A stretch of 64,000 nucleotides of DNA from Limnovirga soli (GTDB lineage: Bacteria; Bacteroidota; Bacteroidia; Chitinophagales; Chitinophagaceae): positions 186,001-250,000 of the forward strand of contig NZ_WHPF01000009.1 of NCBI RefSeq assembly GCF_013106755.1, in the 5' to 3' direction. Under the pieces are notes generated by a model. It was given only the letters and a program-made list of their open reading frames with translations. It was not told the DNA's origin and did not search any database. Positions 45,442-52,970 of this stretch are shown piece by piece (within the stretch, counting starts at the first letter, position 1; every line of letters starts with the position of its first letter). Position numbers and translations under genes: made by a program.

Positions 45442-45675
45442 TAACCCGGCAGTTGCAAGTACTGCAGCCTTACTTGCGTCGCACTCTTGTACGCCTGTAA
45501 TACTTTGCAGCAGGGCCTGATGGGTAAATAGTAAAATATAGGCCTGCCATATTTTTTCACCACTCACCACTCACCACTCAGCACACCCAACTCACCAGCC
45601 CACCATTGCCCCGAAGGCCGCAGTGTGCGACGCAAGCGCAGATGAATAGCTAGTCAGCAGTTGGGCTCATAAAAA
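45442..45675. repeat. Composite repeat 4: inverted class A ends
   Basis: The left end TTGCGTCGCACTCTTGTAC is at 45474-45492 and the right end GTGTGCGACGCAAG at 45623-45636. Only the C-rich heptamer tract (TCACCACTCACCAC..., about 45556-45605) is present; the G-rich arm is missing. It lies at the boundary between the polysaccharide locus and ychF. Confidence 0.85.
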
Positions 45676-45684
45676 TATCTATAA

Positions 45685-45721
45685 TAAAAAAGCCGCTTTT
45701 GAAAAACAAAGCGGCTTTTTT
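45685..45721. terminator. Bidirectional intrinsic terminator
   Basis: The perfect 13-bp stem AAAAAGCCGCTTT (45686-45698) / AAAGCGGCTTTTT (45708-45720) is flanked by A and T runs. It separates the plus-strand polysaccharide genes from the convergent ychF. Confidence 0.9.
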
Positions 45722-45739
45722 ATGTGTTAAAGTGGGCAA

Positions 45740-46837
45740 TTATACATTAAACCTAAAGTGCATAATATCGCCATCTTCTACCAGATAATCTTTACCCTGT
45801 ACCGCCAGCTTACCCGCTTCGCGACAGGCAGCTTCAGATTCGTACTTTAAAAAATCGAGGTATTTAATCACTTCTGCCCGTATAAATCCTTTCTCAAAAT
45901 CGGTATGAATAACACCCGCTGCCTGTGGTGCCAGCATGCCCTTGGTGATGGTCCAGGCACGTACTTCCTGCACGCCGGCAGTAAAATAAGTGGCCAGGTT
46001 AAGTATGCGGTAAGTAGATTTAATTAAGCGGGCAACACCACTTTCGTGTAAGCCCATATCCTCCAGAAACAGCTGCCTGTCTTCAAAGCTTTCCATAACG
46101 GCAATCTCACTTTCAATTTCGGCGCTTACCAGCAATATTTCGGCATTTTCATCTTTAATGGCTTCCATTAAGGCCTCGGTATGTTTGTTGCCATTTACCA
46201 CCGATTTCTCATCTACGTTACACACATAAATTACCGGCTTTACGGTTAGCAAAAACATATCGTTTATAAACTTCTCTTTATCCTCTTTACTCACCTCAAA
46301 AGAGCGGGCATTTTTACCTTGTTCCAGGTGCTTTTTTAAATTGCGTAATACGTCTAAAGCAGCGGCAGCATCTTTATCCGTTTTAGCCATTTTTTCGCAC
46401 TTATTTATTTTCTTATCAACGCTGTCAAGGTCTTTTAACTGTAGTTCGGTATCAATAATTTCTTTATCGCTTACCGGGTTAATGCGGCCATCCACGTGAA
46501 TTACATTGTCATCATCAAAGCAGCGTAATACGTGAATAATGGCATCAGTAGCCCTGATATTACCCAGAAACTGGTTGCCCAATCCTTCGCCCTTACTGGC
46601 GCCTTTTACCAAACCGGCAATATCTACAATTTCTACGGTGGTAGGTACTACTTTATTGGGTTTTACTAATTTTTCCAAAGCAATTAAACGTTCATCGGGA
46701 ACGGTAATCACACCCACATTGGGTTCAATGGTACAAAATGGAAAATTGGCTGCCTGTGCCTTTGCATTACTTAATGCATTAAACAAGGTAGATTTTCCAA
46801 CGTTGGGTAAACCAACAATACCTGCTTGTAAAGCCAT
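45740..46837 (-). CDS. ychF: Ribosome-binding ATPase YchF/Obg-like
   Basis: A P-loop ATPase of the Obg family, 365 residues, that binds the ribosome or large subunit. Motifs are G1 AGIVGLPNVGKSTLFNALS, G3 VDIAGLVKGASKGEGLGNQFL, the NxxE-type G4 (VCNVDEKS, as in YchF rather than NKxD) and the C-terminal TGS-like domain (TYFTAGVQEVRAWTI...VIHTDFEKGFIRAEVI). It is monocistronic here, ending at the shared terminator. A TACTTTTG box lies upstream on the minus strand. Confidence 0.95.
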   Translation of the reverse strand: MALQAGIVGLPNVGKSTLFNALSNAKAQAANFPFCTIEPNVGVITVPDERLIALEKLVKPNKVVPTTVEIVDIAGLVKGASKGEGLGNQFLGNIRATDAIIHVLRCFDDDNVIHVDGRINPVSDKEIIDTELQLKDLDSVDKKINKCEKMAKTDKDAAAALDVLRNLKKHLEQGKNARSFEVSKEDKEKFINDMFLLTVKPVIYVCNVDEKSVVNGNKHTEALMEAIKDENAEILLVSAEIESEIAVMESFEDRQLFLEDMGLHESGVARLIKSTYRILNLATYFTAGVQEVRAWTITKGMLAPQAAGVIHTDFEKGFIRAEVIKYLDFLKYESEAACREAGKLAVQGKDYLVEDGDIMHFRFNV

Positions 46838-46988
46838 ACTTTATAATTAAATGGTTATTTCCGCTTTTGGCCTGTGGCCTTTATTTCGGCGCAAAAGTAG
46901 TATTGCAACCGCTAAATTGGATATTTTTTTGCCGTACAGCCTGCGCACACCCAAAAACCTTACTTTTATAGCAAACAACTTTCAGGGT

Positions 46989-48227
46989 ATGGCTTTAAAT
47001 ATTGTTTGGGTGGCTTTTATATTAATTGCGTTTATTATTGCCGTTATAAAGTTTGTTGTACTGGGCGATACCACTATTTTTAAAACCCTGGTAGATGGCA
47101 TTTTTGATGCGTCTAAATCATCGGTTTTAGATGTTGCTTTTCCGCTGGCAGGCTCTATGGTATTCTTTCTGGGTTTAATGAATATTGCCGAAAAAGCCGG
47201 TGCTATTAACTGGCTGGCCCGCCGTTTAAGTCCGTTTATGAAAAGATTGTTCCCCGGCGTTCCTCAGGATCATCCCGCCATGGGCGAAATGGTAATGAAC
47301 TTTAGTGCCAATATGCTTGGCCTGGATAATGCCGCCACCCCTTTCGGACTAAAAGCCATGCAAAGTCTGGAAACTTTAAACCCCGAAAAGGGTACCGCCA
47401 CCAATGCACAAATTATGTTTTTGGTGCTGCATACCAGTGGGTTAACTGTAATACCCCTAACCATCATCACCTACCGGCTGGGTGCCAACTCGGCCGATGC
47501 TACCAGCGTTTTTATTCCTTGTGTGTTGGCTACGGTTTGTGCAACTTTGGCATCAATTATTATTACTGGCAGTATTCAAAAAATAAAATGGGATAAAGTA
47601 TTATTGCTCTGGATGCTTAGCCTGCTCAGCTTTGTAGGTCTTTTATTGTTTTTTATTCAAAGTTTGCCGCCCGAAGCAAAAACAACATTTAGCAGTGCCG
47701 CAGGTAATTTTATACTCTTATTAATTGTGGTAACCATTATTGCAGGTGGCGCTTATAAAAAAGTATCGGTTTTCGATGCGTTTATCGAAGGCGCCAAAGA
47801 GGGCTTTAACGTAGTTATAAAAATTATACCTTATCTGGTGGGTATGTTGGTGGCCATAAGGGTTTTTAGAGAAAGTGGTGCGCTGGGCTATTTAACAGAT
47901 GGTATTGCCTATCTGTTGCAGTTAACCGGTATAAATACCGAATTTGTGCCTGCACTGCCTGTAGCCATTATGAAACCCTTTAGCGGTAGCGGTTCCCGCG
48001 GACTAATGTTGGATATTTTTGCCAATCCACTTTATGGTCCCGATTCTTTTGTAGGCAAACTGGCCAGTACTTTTCAGGGTAGTGCCGATACCACTTTTTA
48101 TATTATTGCCCTGTATTTTGGCAGTGTAGGTATAAAGAAAGTTCGTTATGCGGTTTGGGCAGGTTTAATGGCCGATATGCTGGGGGTTATCGCCGCCATA
48201 ATTATTGGGTATTACTTTTTTAAATAG
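46989..48227 (+). CDS. Nucleoside-recognition (SpmA-SpmB fused) membrane protein
   Basis: A 412-residue membrane protein with two nucleoside-recognition (Gate) domains in tandem. The first has LAGSMVFFLGLMNIAEKAG and MGEMVMNFSANMLGLDNAATPFG; the second has AFIEGAKEGFNVVIKIIPYLVGMLVAIRVF and the ending AGLMADMLGVIAAIIIGYYFF. SpmA and SpmB are separate in spore formers; the fused form is found in non-sporulating bacteria and has unknown cargo. I start at MALNIVWVAF; codons from 46851 to there look non-coding. Confidence 0.85.
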   Translation: MALNIVWVAFILIAFIIAVIKFVVLGDTTIFKTLVDGIFDASKSSVLDVAFPLAGSMVFFLGLMNIAEKAGAINWLARRLSPFMKRLFPGVPQDHPAMGEMVMNFSANMLGLDNAATPFGLKAMQSLETLNPEKGTATNAQIMFLVLHTSGLTVIPLTIITYRLGANSADATSVFIPCVLATVCATLASIIITGSIQKIKWDKVLLLWMLSLLSFVGLLLFFIQSLPPEAKTTFSSAAGNFILLLIVVTIIAGGAYKKVSVFDAFIEGAKEGFNVVIKIIPYLVGMLVAIRVFRESGALGYLTDGIAYLLQLTGINTEFVPALPVAIMKPFSGSGSRGLMLDIFANPLYGPDSFVGKLASTFQGSADTTFYIIALYFGSVGIKKVRYAVWAGLMADMLGVIAAIIIGYYFFK

Positions 48228-48246
48228 GTACAATACAAAGTAAATA

Positions 48247-48328
48247 TTTGTTTTATGTACCCGGCGCCATTGCATACATGTATCGCCGCTTGCCACGCTC
48301 GGTTCAGGGTTCCACTTTTATGGCAACT
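48247..48328 (-). repeat. Class B palindromic element (B2)
   Basis: CTTGCCACGCTCGGTTC at 48289-48305 continues with AGGGTTC. TACCCGGCGCC lies on the left and TATGGCAACTG on the right. TATCGCCG directly precedes the core, the same arm as beside class C at 18281. Confidence 0.85.
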
Positions 48329-48430
48329 GAAACAGCCTGGGTAAAGTGCTGATACTTTCAACCAAAACAATTAATACAGCTAGCTTATTCAACAACCGGA
48401 TTTTACATTTTATAAGCAAATTAATTTTAT

Positions 48431-50023
48431 ATGCCTGGTTTACACCGTTCCATAAAAGGCAATGCGCTGGCACAGTTAAGGCGTATGTTCCAAATCGCTT
48501 TGCAACAGGAAGAAGCAACTGGCTCACCCAAAGAACATCATTACCCCGAATTAAACCGGCGCAGCTTTTTAGCGCAATCAGCAAAAGCGGCTGCCGCAAT
48601 TGCCGCAGCCGGCATCTATCAATCTTGTGCGGTGCCACAACCTGCTTCGCAACCTTCTATAGCTATTATTGGTGCAGGTATTGCCGGTTTGCATGCGGCT
48701 TATATTTTAAAAAAAGCTGGATACAAATCTTATGTGTACGAGGGTAGTCCCAGAGTGGGCGGACGCATCATGTCAGTAAATAATATGATGGGCGAGGGGT
48801 TATGGACAGAAATGGGCGGCGAGTTTATTGATAGTACCCATACCGAAATGATTAACCTGGCCAGCCATTTTAACCTGCCCTTGCTGGACAGGATGGCCCC
48901 GAGCGAAGAAGGACTGGCAGAATTTGCCTATTATTTTAATGGCACGCATTATCAGTTGCCGGATGTACTGGAAGCATTACGCCCTTATACCGTTCAAATA
49001 CAAAAGGATATTAATAGTTTGTCTGAGGAAATATCTTTTAAAAAACATACAGCTGCCGATATAAGGCTGGATAATATGTCTATTATGCAATACGTAGACA
49101 GCCTGGGCATAACCGGCTGGCTGCGTGAATTAATTTATACCAGTTATACCTGTGAATATGGTATGGAAGCTACAGAGCAATCGGCTATTAGCTTTTTAGC
49201 TGTATTTGAACCAGGGGATGGAAGCTCTTATAAATTATATGGGGATAGTGATGAACGCTTTTCTATTATTGGAGGCAACCTAAGCTTATGCGAGGCCCTG
49301 GCTGCCGAATTAAAAGACGATTTGCTTCCCGGCCATTTTTTAAGATCCATAAAATTAAATGCCGATAAGAGTTACCAGCTTAGTTTTAAAATTACAGGGG
49401 CGGGTAATATTGGTGCCAAAGCAGATATTCTGCTGATAGCAATTCCATTTACAGTATTGCGCGAAATAGACATTCAGGTACCCTTACCCGATTGGAAACG
49501 CAATGTGATAAATAACCTGGGCTATGGCAGTAATTCAAAATTGTTTATTGGGGTAAATGAAAGGGTATGGCGTAAACAGGGCTACGCCAGCTATGCATTT
49601 GCAGATAATGGCCTGATGAATGGTTACGAAAATACCCAAATGCAAAACAATAACGAAGGTCCGGGTGGCTATACTATTTTCCCGGGCGGTAAGGCAGGTA
49701 TAGAAGTGGGTAATATGGATATGGAAGTGGCTAAGAAAAAATATGTACAGGCATTAGATGGTGTGTTTCCCGGTGCAGCGGCACAGTTTAATAATAATTT
49801 TCAATTATGGAGCTGGCCCAATTATGTGTTTTCTAAAGCCAGTTATGTTTCATATAAAGTGGGGCAGTATACTACTATGGCTGGCAGCGAATTTACACCA
49901 GTAGATAATATGTATTTTGCCGGCGAACACTGCAGCTATGCGTTTCAGGGATTTATGAATGGCGGTGCAGAAACCGGCAGAAAAGCTGCTGAAATGATTA
50001 TTGCCAAATTAAAATCTATTTAA
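48431..50023 (+). CDS. Flavin-dependent amine oxidase, Tat-type secreted
   Basis: A 530-residue FAD enzyme. The N-terminus contains a twin-arginine signal LNRRSFLAQSAKAAAAIAAAGIYQSC (residues about 37-62), with a Cys in a lipobox-like position. The FAD-binding Rossmann motif SIAIIGAGIAGLHAAYILKKAG and VGGRIMSV follow, and the C-terminal MYFAGEHCSYAFQGFMNGGAETGRKAA closes the flavin site. The substrate is not evident; relatives oxidise monoamines, amino acids or polyamines. It stands alone between two repeat elements. Confidence 0.87.
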   Translation: MPGLHRSIKGNALAQLRRMFQIALQQEEATGSPKEHHYPELNRRSFLAQSAKAAAAIAAAGIYQSCAVPQPASQPSIAIIGAGIAGLHAAYILKKAGYKSYVYEGSPRVGGRIMSVNNMMGEGLWTEMGGEFIDSTHTEMINLASHFNLPLLDRMAPSEEGLAEFAYYFNGTHYQLPDVLEALRPYTVQIQKDINSLSEEISFKKHTAADIRLDNMSIMQYVDSLGITGWLRELIYTSYTCEYGMEATEQSAISFLAVFEPGDGSSYKLYGDSDERFSIIGGNLSLCEALAAELKDDLLPGHFLRSIKLNADKSYQLSFKITGAGNIGAKADILLIAIPFTVLREIDIQVPLPDWKRNVINNLGYGSNSKLFIGVNERVWRKQGYASYAFADNGLMNGYENTQMQNNNEGPGGYTIFPGGKAGIEVGNMDMEVAKKKYVQALDGVFPGAAAQFNNNFQLWSWPNYVFSKASYVSYKVGQYTTMAGSEFTPVDNMYFAGEHCSYAFQGFMNGGAETGRKAAEMIIAKLKSI

Positions 50024-50047
50024 CAGGCTTTGGTAATATGTAATGTA

Positions 50048-50130
50048 TTTACAGCTGCCTGTGGTGCCAGGCGTACAAGTGTGCGACGCAACCGGGCATC
50101 ATTATTTATTGATAGCCGGGCTAATTAACT
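50048..50130 (+). repeat. Class A palindromic element (A11)
   Basis: The core GTACAAGTGTGCGACGCAA is at 50073-50091, with CAGCTGCC on the left and GCCGGGCTAATTAA on the right. It lies between two convergent genes. Confidence 0.9.
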
Positions 50131-50144
50131 GCTTAATTCTTGTA

Positions 50145-52124
50145 TTACTGGTACACTTCTACAGAGAGTTGATAGGTTTTTGTAACACCGTTATTGCCAG
50201 TAATTAAAACATTGATATGCTTAATATGGCTGGTGTCGTTTGCTGCATTATGCTTTACTATGATAACGGCAGATTGCAGGTTGTTGGATGAATCGTTGGC
50301 GGTATGATATGCTACTGATCTGATATTGTTATTAACCGCAGTTACACTACTTAAATAGGAGGGTTGGTTATAATTGAAGTGCGGTAAGGAGGGCATTTCT
50401 ATATCAGATAAAACAGCAGGCTCTTCAGGTGCATCTTCCTCTAAAGCATCTTTTTCGTGAATTGCTTTTTGCCTTTGTTCTTCTATTTGCTGGCGGTTTA
50501 ACTGTAATTGCTTGCTGTTCTTTAATTGCTCAGCCGCAGCTTTTATTTTTTCGTTAATACGCAACTTCTCGCCACTTACCTGTATAATTTGTCTGAATGC
50601 ATCCTCAATAGCAGTTTCAATTTCTTTTTTATTGGAATTGCTGCTTTTATCTTTTTGCAGGTTATTCAACTCGGTGGCAGCTGCTTCCAGGTCTTTTTGA
50701 ATGGCTTTAAAATCAATATTGGCTATCTCTGATTGTAATAATTGGCCCAGCTTTATTTTTTGTACCGGTTCATTGTCTGCATTGGCTGGATCTGTATTGG
50801 TTGCATCGGTAGTAATATCGATATTATTAAAGGCATTGGCAAAATCGAAACTTATTTGTTGCAGTACTTCGGCTGTTTTTGGTGTTATGGTGGTGAGTGC
50901 TTGTTGGGTGGCATCCAAAGCAGTTGGAATAGCTGCAAGAATGCTTTCAGATGCACTGGCAACGGCAGTATGTATTTCTTTTTTAATGGGGTCTGATAAA
51001 AAATATATAGGATTGAATAATGGATTATTTGCTTCGGCACTTAGCGGAGTAATACTGATGGTTTTTGCAACTGTATTTTCCTGTGTTGGGGCGGTATGGT
51101 TTTTAATGGTAGCAGGTTGTATCCAGGCCACGGTACACAACAAAATAGTAATTAGCATAAACGCCAATAACTGGTTGCGGTAATGGTGTTTTTTCTCTTG
51201 TTGCTGGTTTAGCATTCTTTTTACACGGGGTAATAAATCGCCTTTATTGCCATTGGCCTGCATAGCCATTGCCATACCTTTTTGTACATAGGCAATACGT
51301 AATAAGGCTTCGGCATACACTGCCGGTTTATATTGAAACTGTAATACCCAGTCGTCGCAGCTGTTTTCTCTTTCATTCCTAATGGTTTTGCCCAGTAATT
51401 GTACAAATGGGTTAAAGAATAAAATCATTTCTACAACCGTTTCAATCAGGTTAATCAGATAATCGGCCCTTTTAATATGCGCCAGTTCGTGTAATAGCAA
51501 TGCCTCCAGCTGGGCGGTAGTTAAGTGGTTAATGCTGGCCACAGGCACCAGGATAATGGGTTTTAAAAATCCAATGGTTAGCGGACTATTTACTATAGCC
51601 GATAAATAGATCTTAACTTCTTTTTTTATGTTAAGCAATAAAGCATTGCGCTGTACAAATAAGCGGGTGGCGGCATCAGCTTTTTGCAGTCCGTTTTTGC
51701 GAATATTGCCCGTAGTATAATACACCCTTATAAAACGAAAACTTAAAAATACCAGCATGCTTAAATAGGCAAAAGATAAATAAGGCATTAATAATTCTGC
51801 CTTAACAGTAATGTATAAAATAACCTCTGCTACACTGTTAACACCAGGCGTACTCACCGTGTTTGCACTTTGAATAAGCCCGTTTGCAGTATTTTCAATA
51901 ATGGTATTACTACAGTTTATATAGTAAAACTGTAGGGTAGCCATAAACCAGATAAAGCCTGCAAACTGCGCAGCAATAGCTACATAATACCTGGCCGCAG
52001 CAGTTAACAGGCGAATGCTGTTAATTAATTGTACCACTAGCCAAAGCAAGGCCATTTGCCACAAACTATTAGCAATGGCATAGCCCAGCGAATGTAAAAA
52101 AGCAGATTGCAACAGTGGCTGCAT
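50145..52124 (-). CDS. BlaR1/MecR1-type M56 metalloprotease sensor
   Basis: A 659-residue membrane protein with an N-terminal M56 peptidase unit. Hydrophobic segments include ALLWLVVQLINSIRLL and LSMLVFLSFRFIRVYY. The zinc site is LLLHELAHIKRADYLINLIETVVEMILFF (HELAH split near residue 205), with a distal ERENSCDDW. The C-terminal half has no penicillin-binding fold; it is a Gln/Asn/Ala-rich coiled-coil region (NKKEIETAIEDAFRQII, AAAEQLKNSKQLQLNRQQIEEQRQKA). The signal it senses is unknown. It follows the BlaI-like gene by 6 bases. Confidence 0.9.
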   Translation of the reverse strand: MQPLLQSAFLHSLGYAIANSLWQMALLWLVVQLINSIRLLTAAARYYVAIAAQFAGFIWFMATLQFYYINCSNTIIENTANGLIQSANTVSTPGVNSVAEVILYITVKAELLMPYLSFAYLSMLVFLSFRFIRVYYTTGNIRKNGLQKADAATRLFVQRNALLLNIKKEVKIYLSAIVNSPLTIGFLKPIILVPVASINHLTTAQLEALLLHELAHIKRADYLINLIETVVEMILFFNPFVQLLGKTIRNERENSCDDWVLQFQYKPAVYAEALLRIAYVQKGMAMAMQANGNKGDLLPRVKRMLNQQQEKKHHYRNQLLAFMLITILLCTVAWIQPATIKNHTAPTQENTVAKTISITPLSAEANNPLFNPIYFLSDPIKKEIHTAVASASESILAAIPTALDATQQALTTITPKTAEVLQQISFDFANAFNNIDITTDATNTDPANADNEPVQKIKLGQLLQSEIANIDFKAIQKDLEAAATELNNLQKDKSSNSNKKEIETAIEDAFRQIIQVSGEKLRINEKIKAAAEQLKNSKQLQLNRQQIEEQRQKAIHEKDALEEDAPEEPAVLSDIEMPSLPHFNYNQPSYLSSVTAVNNNIRSVAYHTANDSSNNLQSAVIIVKHNAANDTSHIKHINVLITGNNGVTKTYQLSVEVYQ

Positions 52125-52130
52125 ATACAG

Positions 52131-52517
52131 TTACTTTTGTTTTAAGTTATTTAGCATGGCTTGAATTTCTTCCAGTTCCTGCTCGCTGGGTTGCGAGGAG
52201 CCCAGTGCCTGCATTACCAGCTGCGATGCCGAACCGCCAAAAAGGGCATCTACCATTTTACCCAGCATTTGTTGCTGTGTTTTTTCTTTGTCTACATTGG
52301 CTTTGTAAATATGTGTTTTGCTGCTATCGTCTCTGGTAACCAACCCTTTTTCGTGCATTATCTGCAATAGTTTTAAGGTGGTGGTATAGCCGCTGTCTTT
52401 ATAAACACTCAATACTTCATGTACTTCCCGTACGGTGGCGGCATCTTTTTCCCACAGTACCTGCAGTATCTCAATCTCACTTTCGGTGGGTTTTATTGGC
52501 TTATTATTCAACATCAT
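52131..52517 (-). CDS. BlaI/MecI/CopY-type repressor
   Basis: A 128-residue winged-helix repressor, with KPTESEIEILQVLWEKDAATVREVHEVL, the recognition-helix region GYTTTLKLLQIMHEKGLVTRD and a C-terminal dimerisation part. In this family the partner M56 protease triggers cleavage of the repressor. Two TACGA-N6-TCGTA palindromes lie immediately upstream, so autoregulation is very likely. A second ATG one codon downstream is an equal start candidate. Confidence 0.93.
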   Translation of the reverse strand: MMLNNKPIKPTESEIEILQVLWEKDAATVREVHEVLSVYKDSGYTTTLKLLQIMHEKGLVTRDDSSKTHIYKANVDKEKTQQQMLGKMVDALFGGSASQLVMQALGSSQPSEQELEEIQAMLNNLKQK

Positions 52518-52532
52518 ACGATTTATTTCGTA
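52517..52532. promoter_or_regulatory. Operator 1 of the BlaI-like repressor
   Basis: TACGATTTATTTCGTA is a TACGA-N6-TCGTA palindrome that begins at the first base of the repressor's start codon. Confidence 0.75.
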
Positions 52533-52538
52533 GCAAAA

Positions 52539-52554
52539 TACGAATTTAATCGTA
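52539..52554. promoter_or_regulatory. Operator 2 of the BlaI-like repressor
   Basis: TACGAATTTAATCGTA is a second TACGA-N6-TCGTA palindrome, 22 bases centre to centre from the first, about two helical turns. Confidence 0.75.
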
Positions 52555-52644
52555 AAGGTGCGGTTTTGGTTTTAGTTTTTAAAATTTCTTAACAACATAT
52601 AGTACCGTTTATCATATTAACCGACCCTTTGCAGTTACATTCTT

Positions 52645-52722
52645 TTGATACCAGCTGCAGATTCTTATAGCATCCTGCTTGCGTCGCAATCCTTTCATCT
52701 CCATAACTTATGGCGGCTAAAA
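52645..52722 (-). repeat. Class C palindromic element (C3)
   Basis: GATACCAGCT, then TTGCGTCGCAATC and TTTCATCT within 52679-52700, then TATGGCGGCTAAAAAA. It lies between blaI and metG. Confidence 0.75.
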
Positions 52723-52837
52723 AATGCAAACGGCAATTAGCCAGGGGCTATGCACTTTGGGTGGTTATAAATGCCCCTTTCCCGGCAACAATTTGGGTAG
52801 CTTAATTACCCATCGTAATTCTTACATGCCGAATGCC

Positions 52838-52845
52838 TATTTTTG
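52838..52845 (+). promoter_or_regulatory. Candidate -7 box for metG
   Basis: TATTTTTG matches TAnnTTTG. No clear -33 TTTG is present at the right distance. The transcript would carry the variant repeat at 52875-52960 in its leader. Confidence 0.35.
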
Positions 52846-52874
52846 CAACCCCGTTTATGGCTTTGGCTATTGGT

Positions 52875-52960
52875 ATTTTTTGCTGAATAGCATTGTTGCC
52901 GTACAAGTGAGTTACACAACCGCAGTACAACCGACAACAAAAGCCCGGACAATAAAAAAT
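52875..52960 (+). repeat. Degenerate class A element (variant A'')
   Basis: GTACAAGTGAGTTACACAA at 52901-52919, with TTTTTTGCTG on the left and GCCCGGACAATAAAAAA on the right. It shares the altered core with 4738-4756. Confidence 0.7.
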
Positions 52961-52970
52961 AGCAACATTT

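Noticed and set aside
46851-46988. N-terminal extension of the SpmAB-like gene
   Set aside because: The 46 codons include part of the ychF promoter region, have no family match, and precede a hydrophobic start typical of the family.
50701-51183. A 160-codon plus-strand frame opposite the BlaR1-like gene
   Set aside because: It is antisense to a well-supported gene and shows no recognisable domain; its composition follows from the Gln/Ala-rich coding strand.
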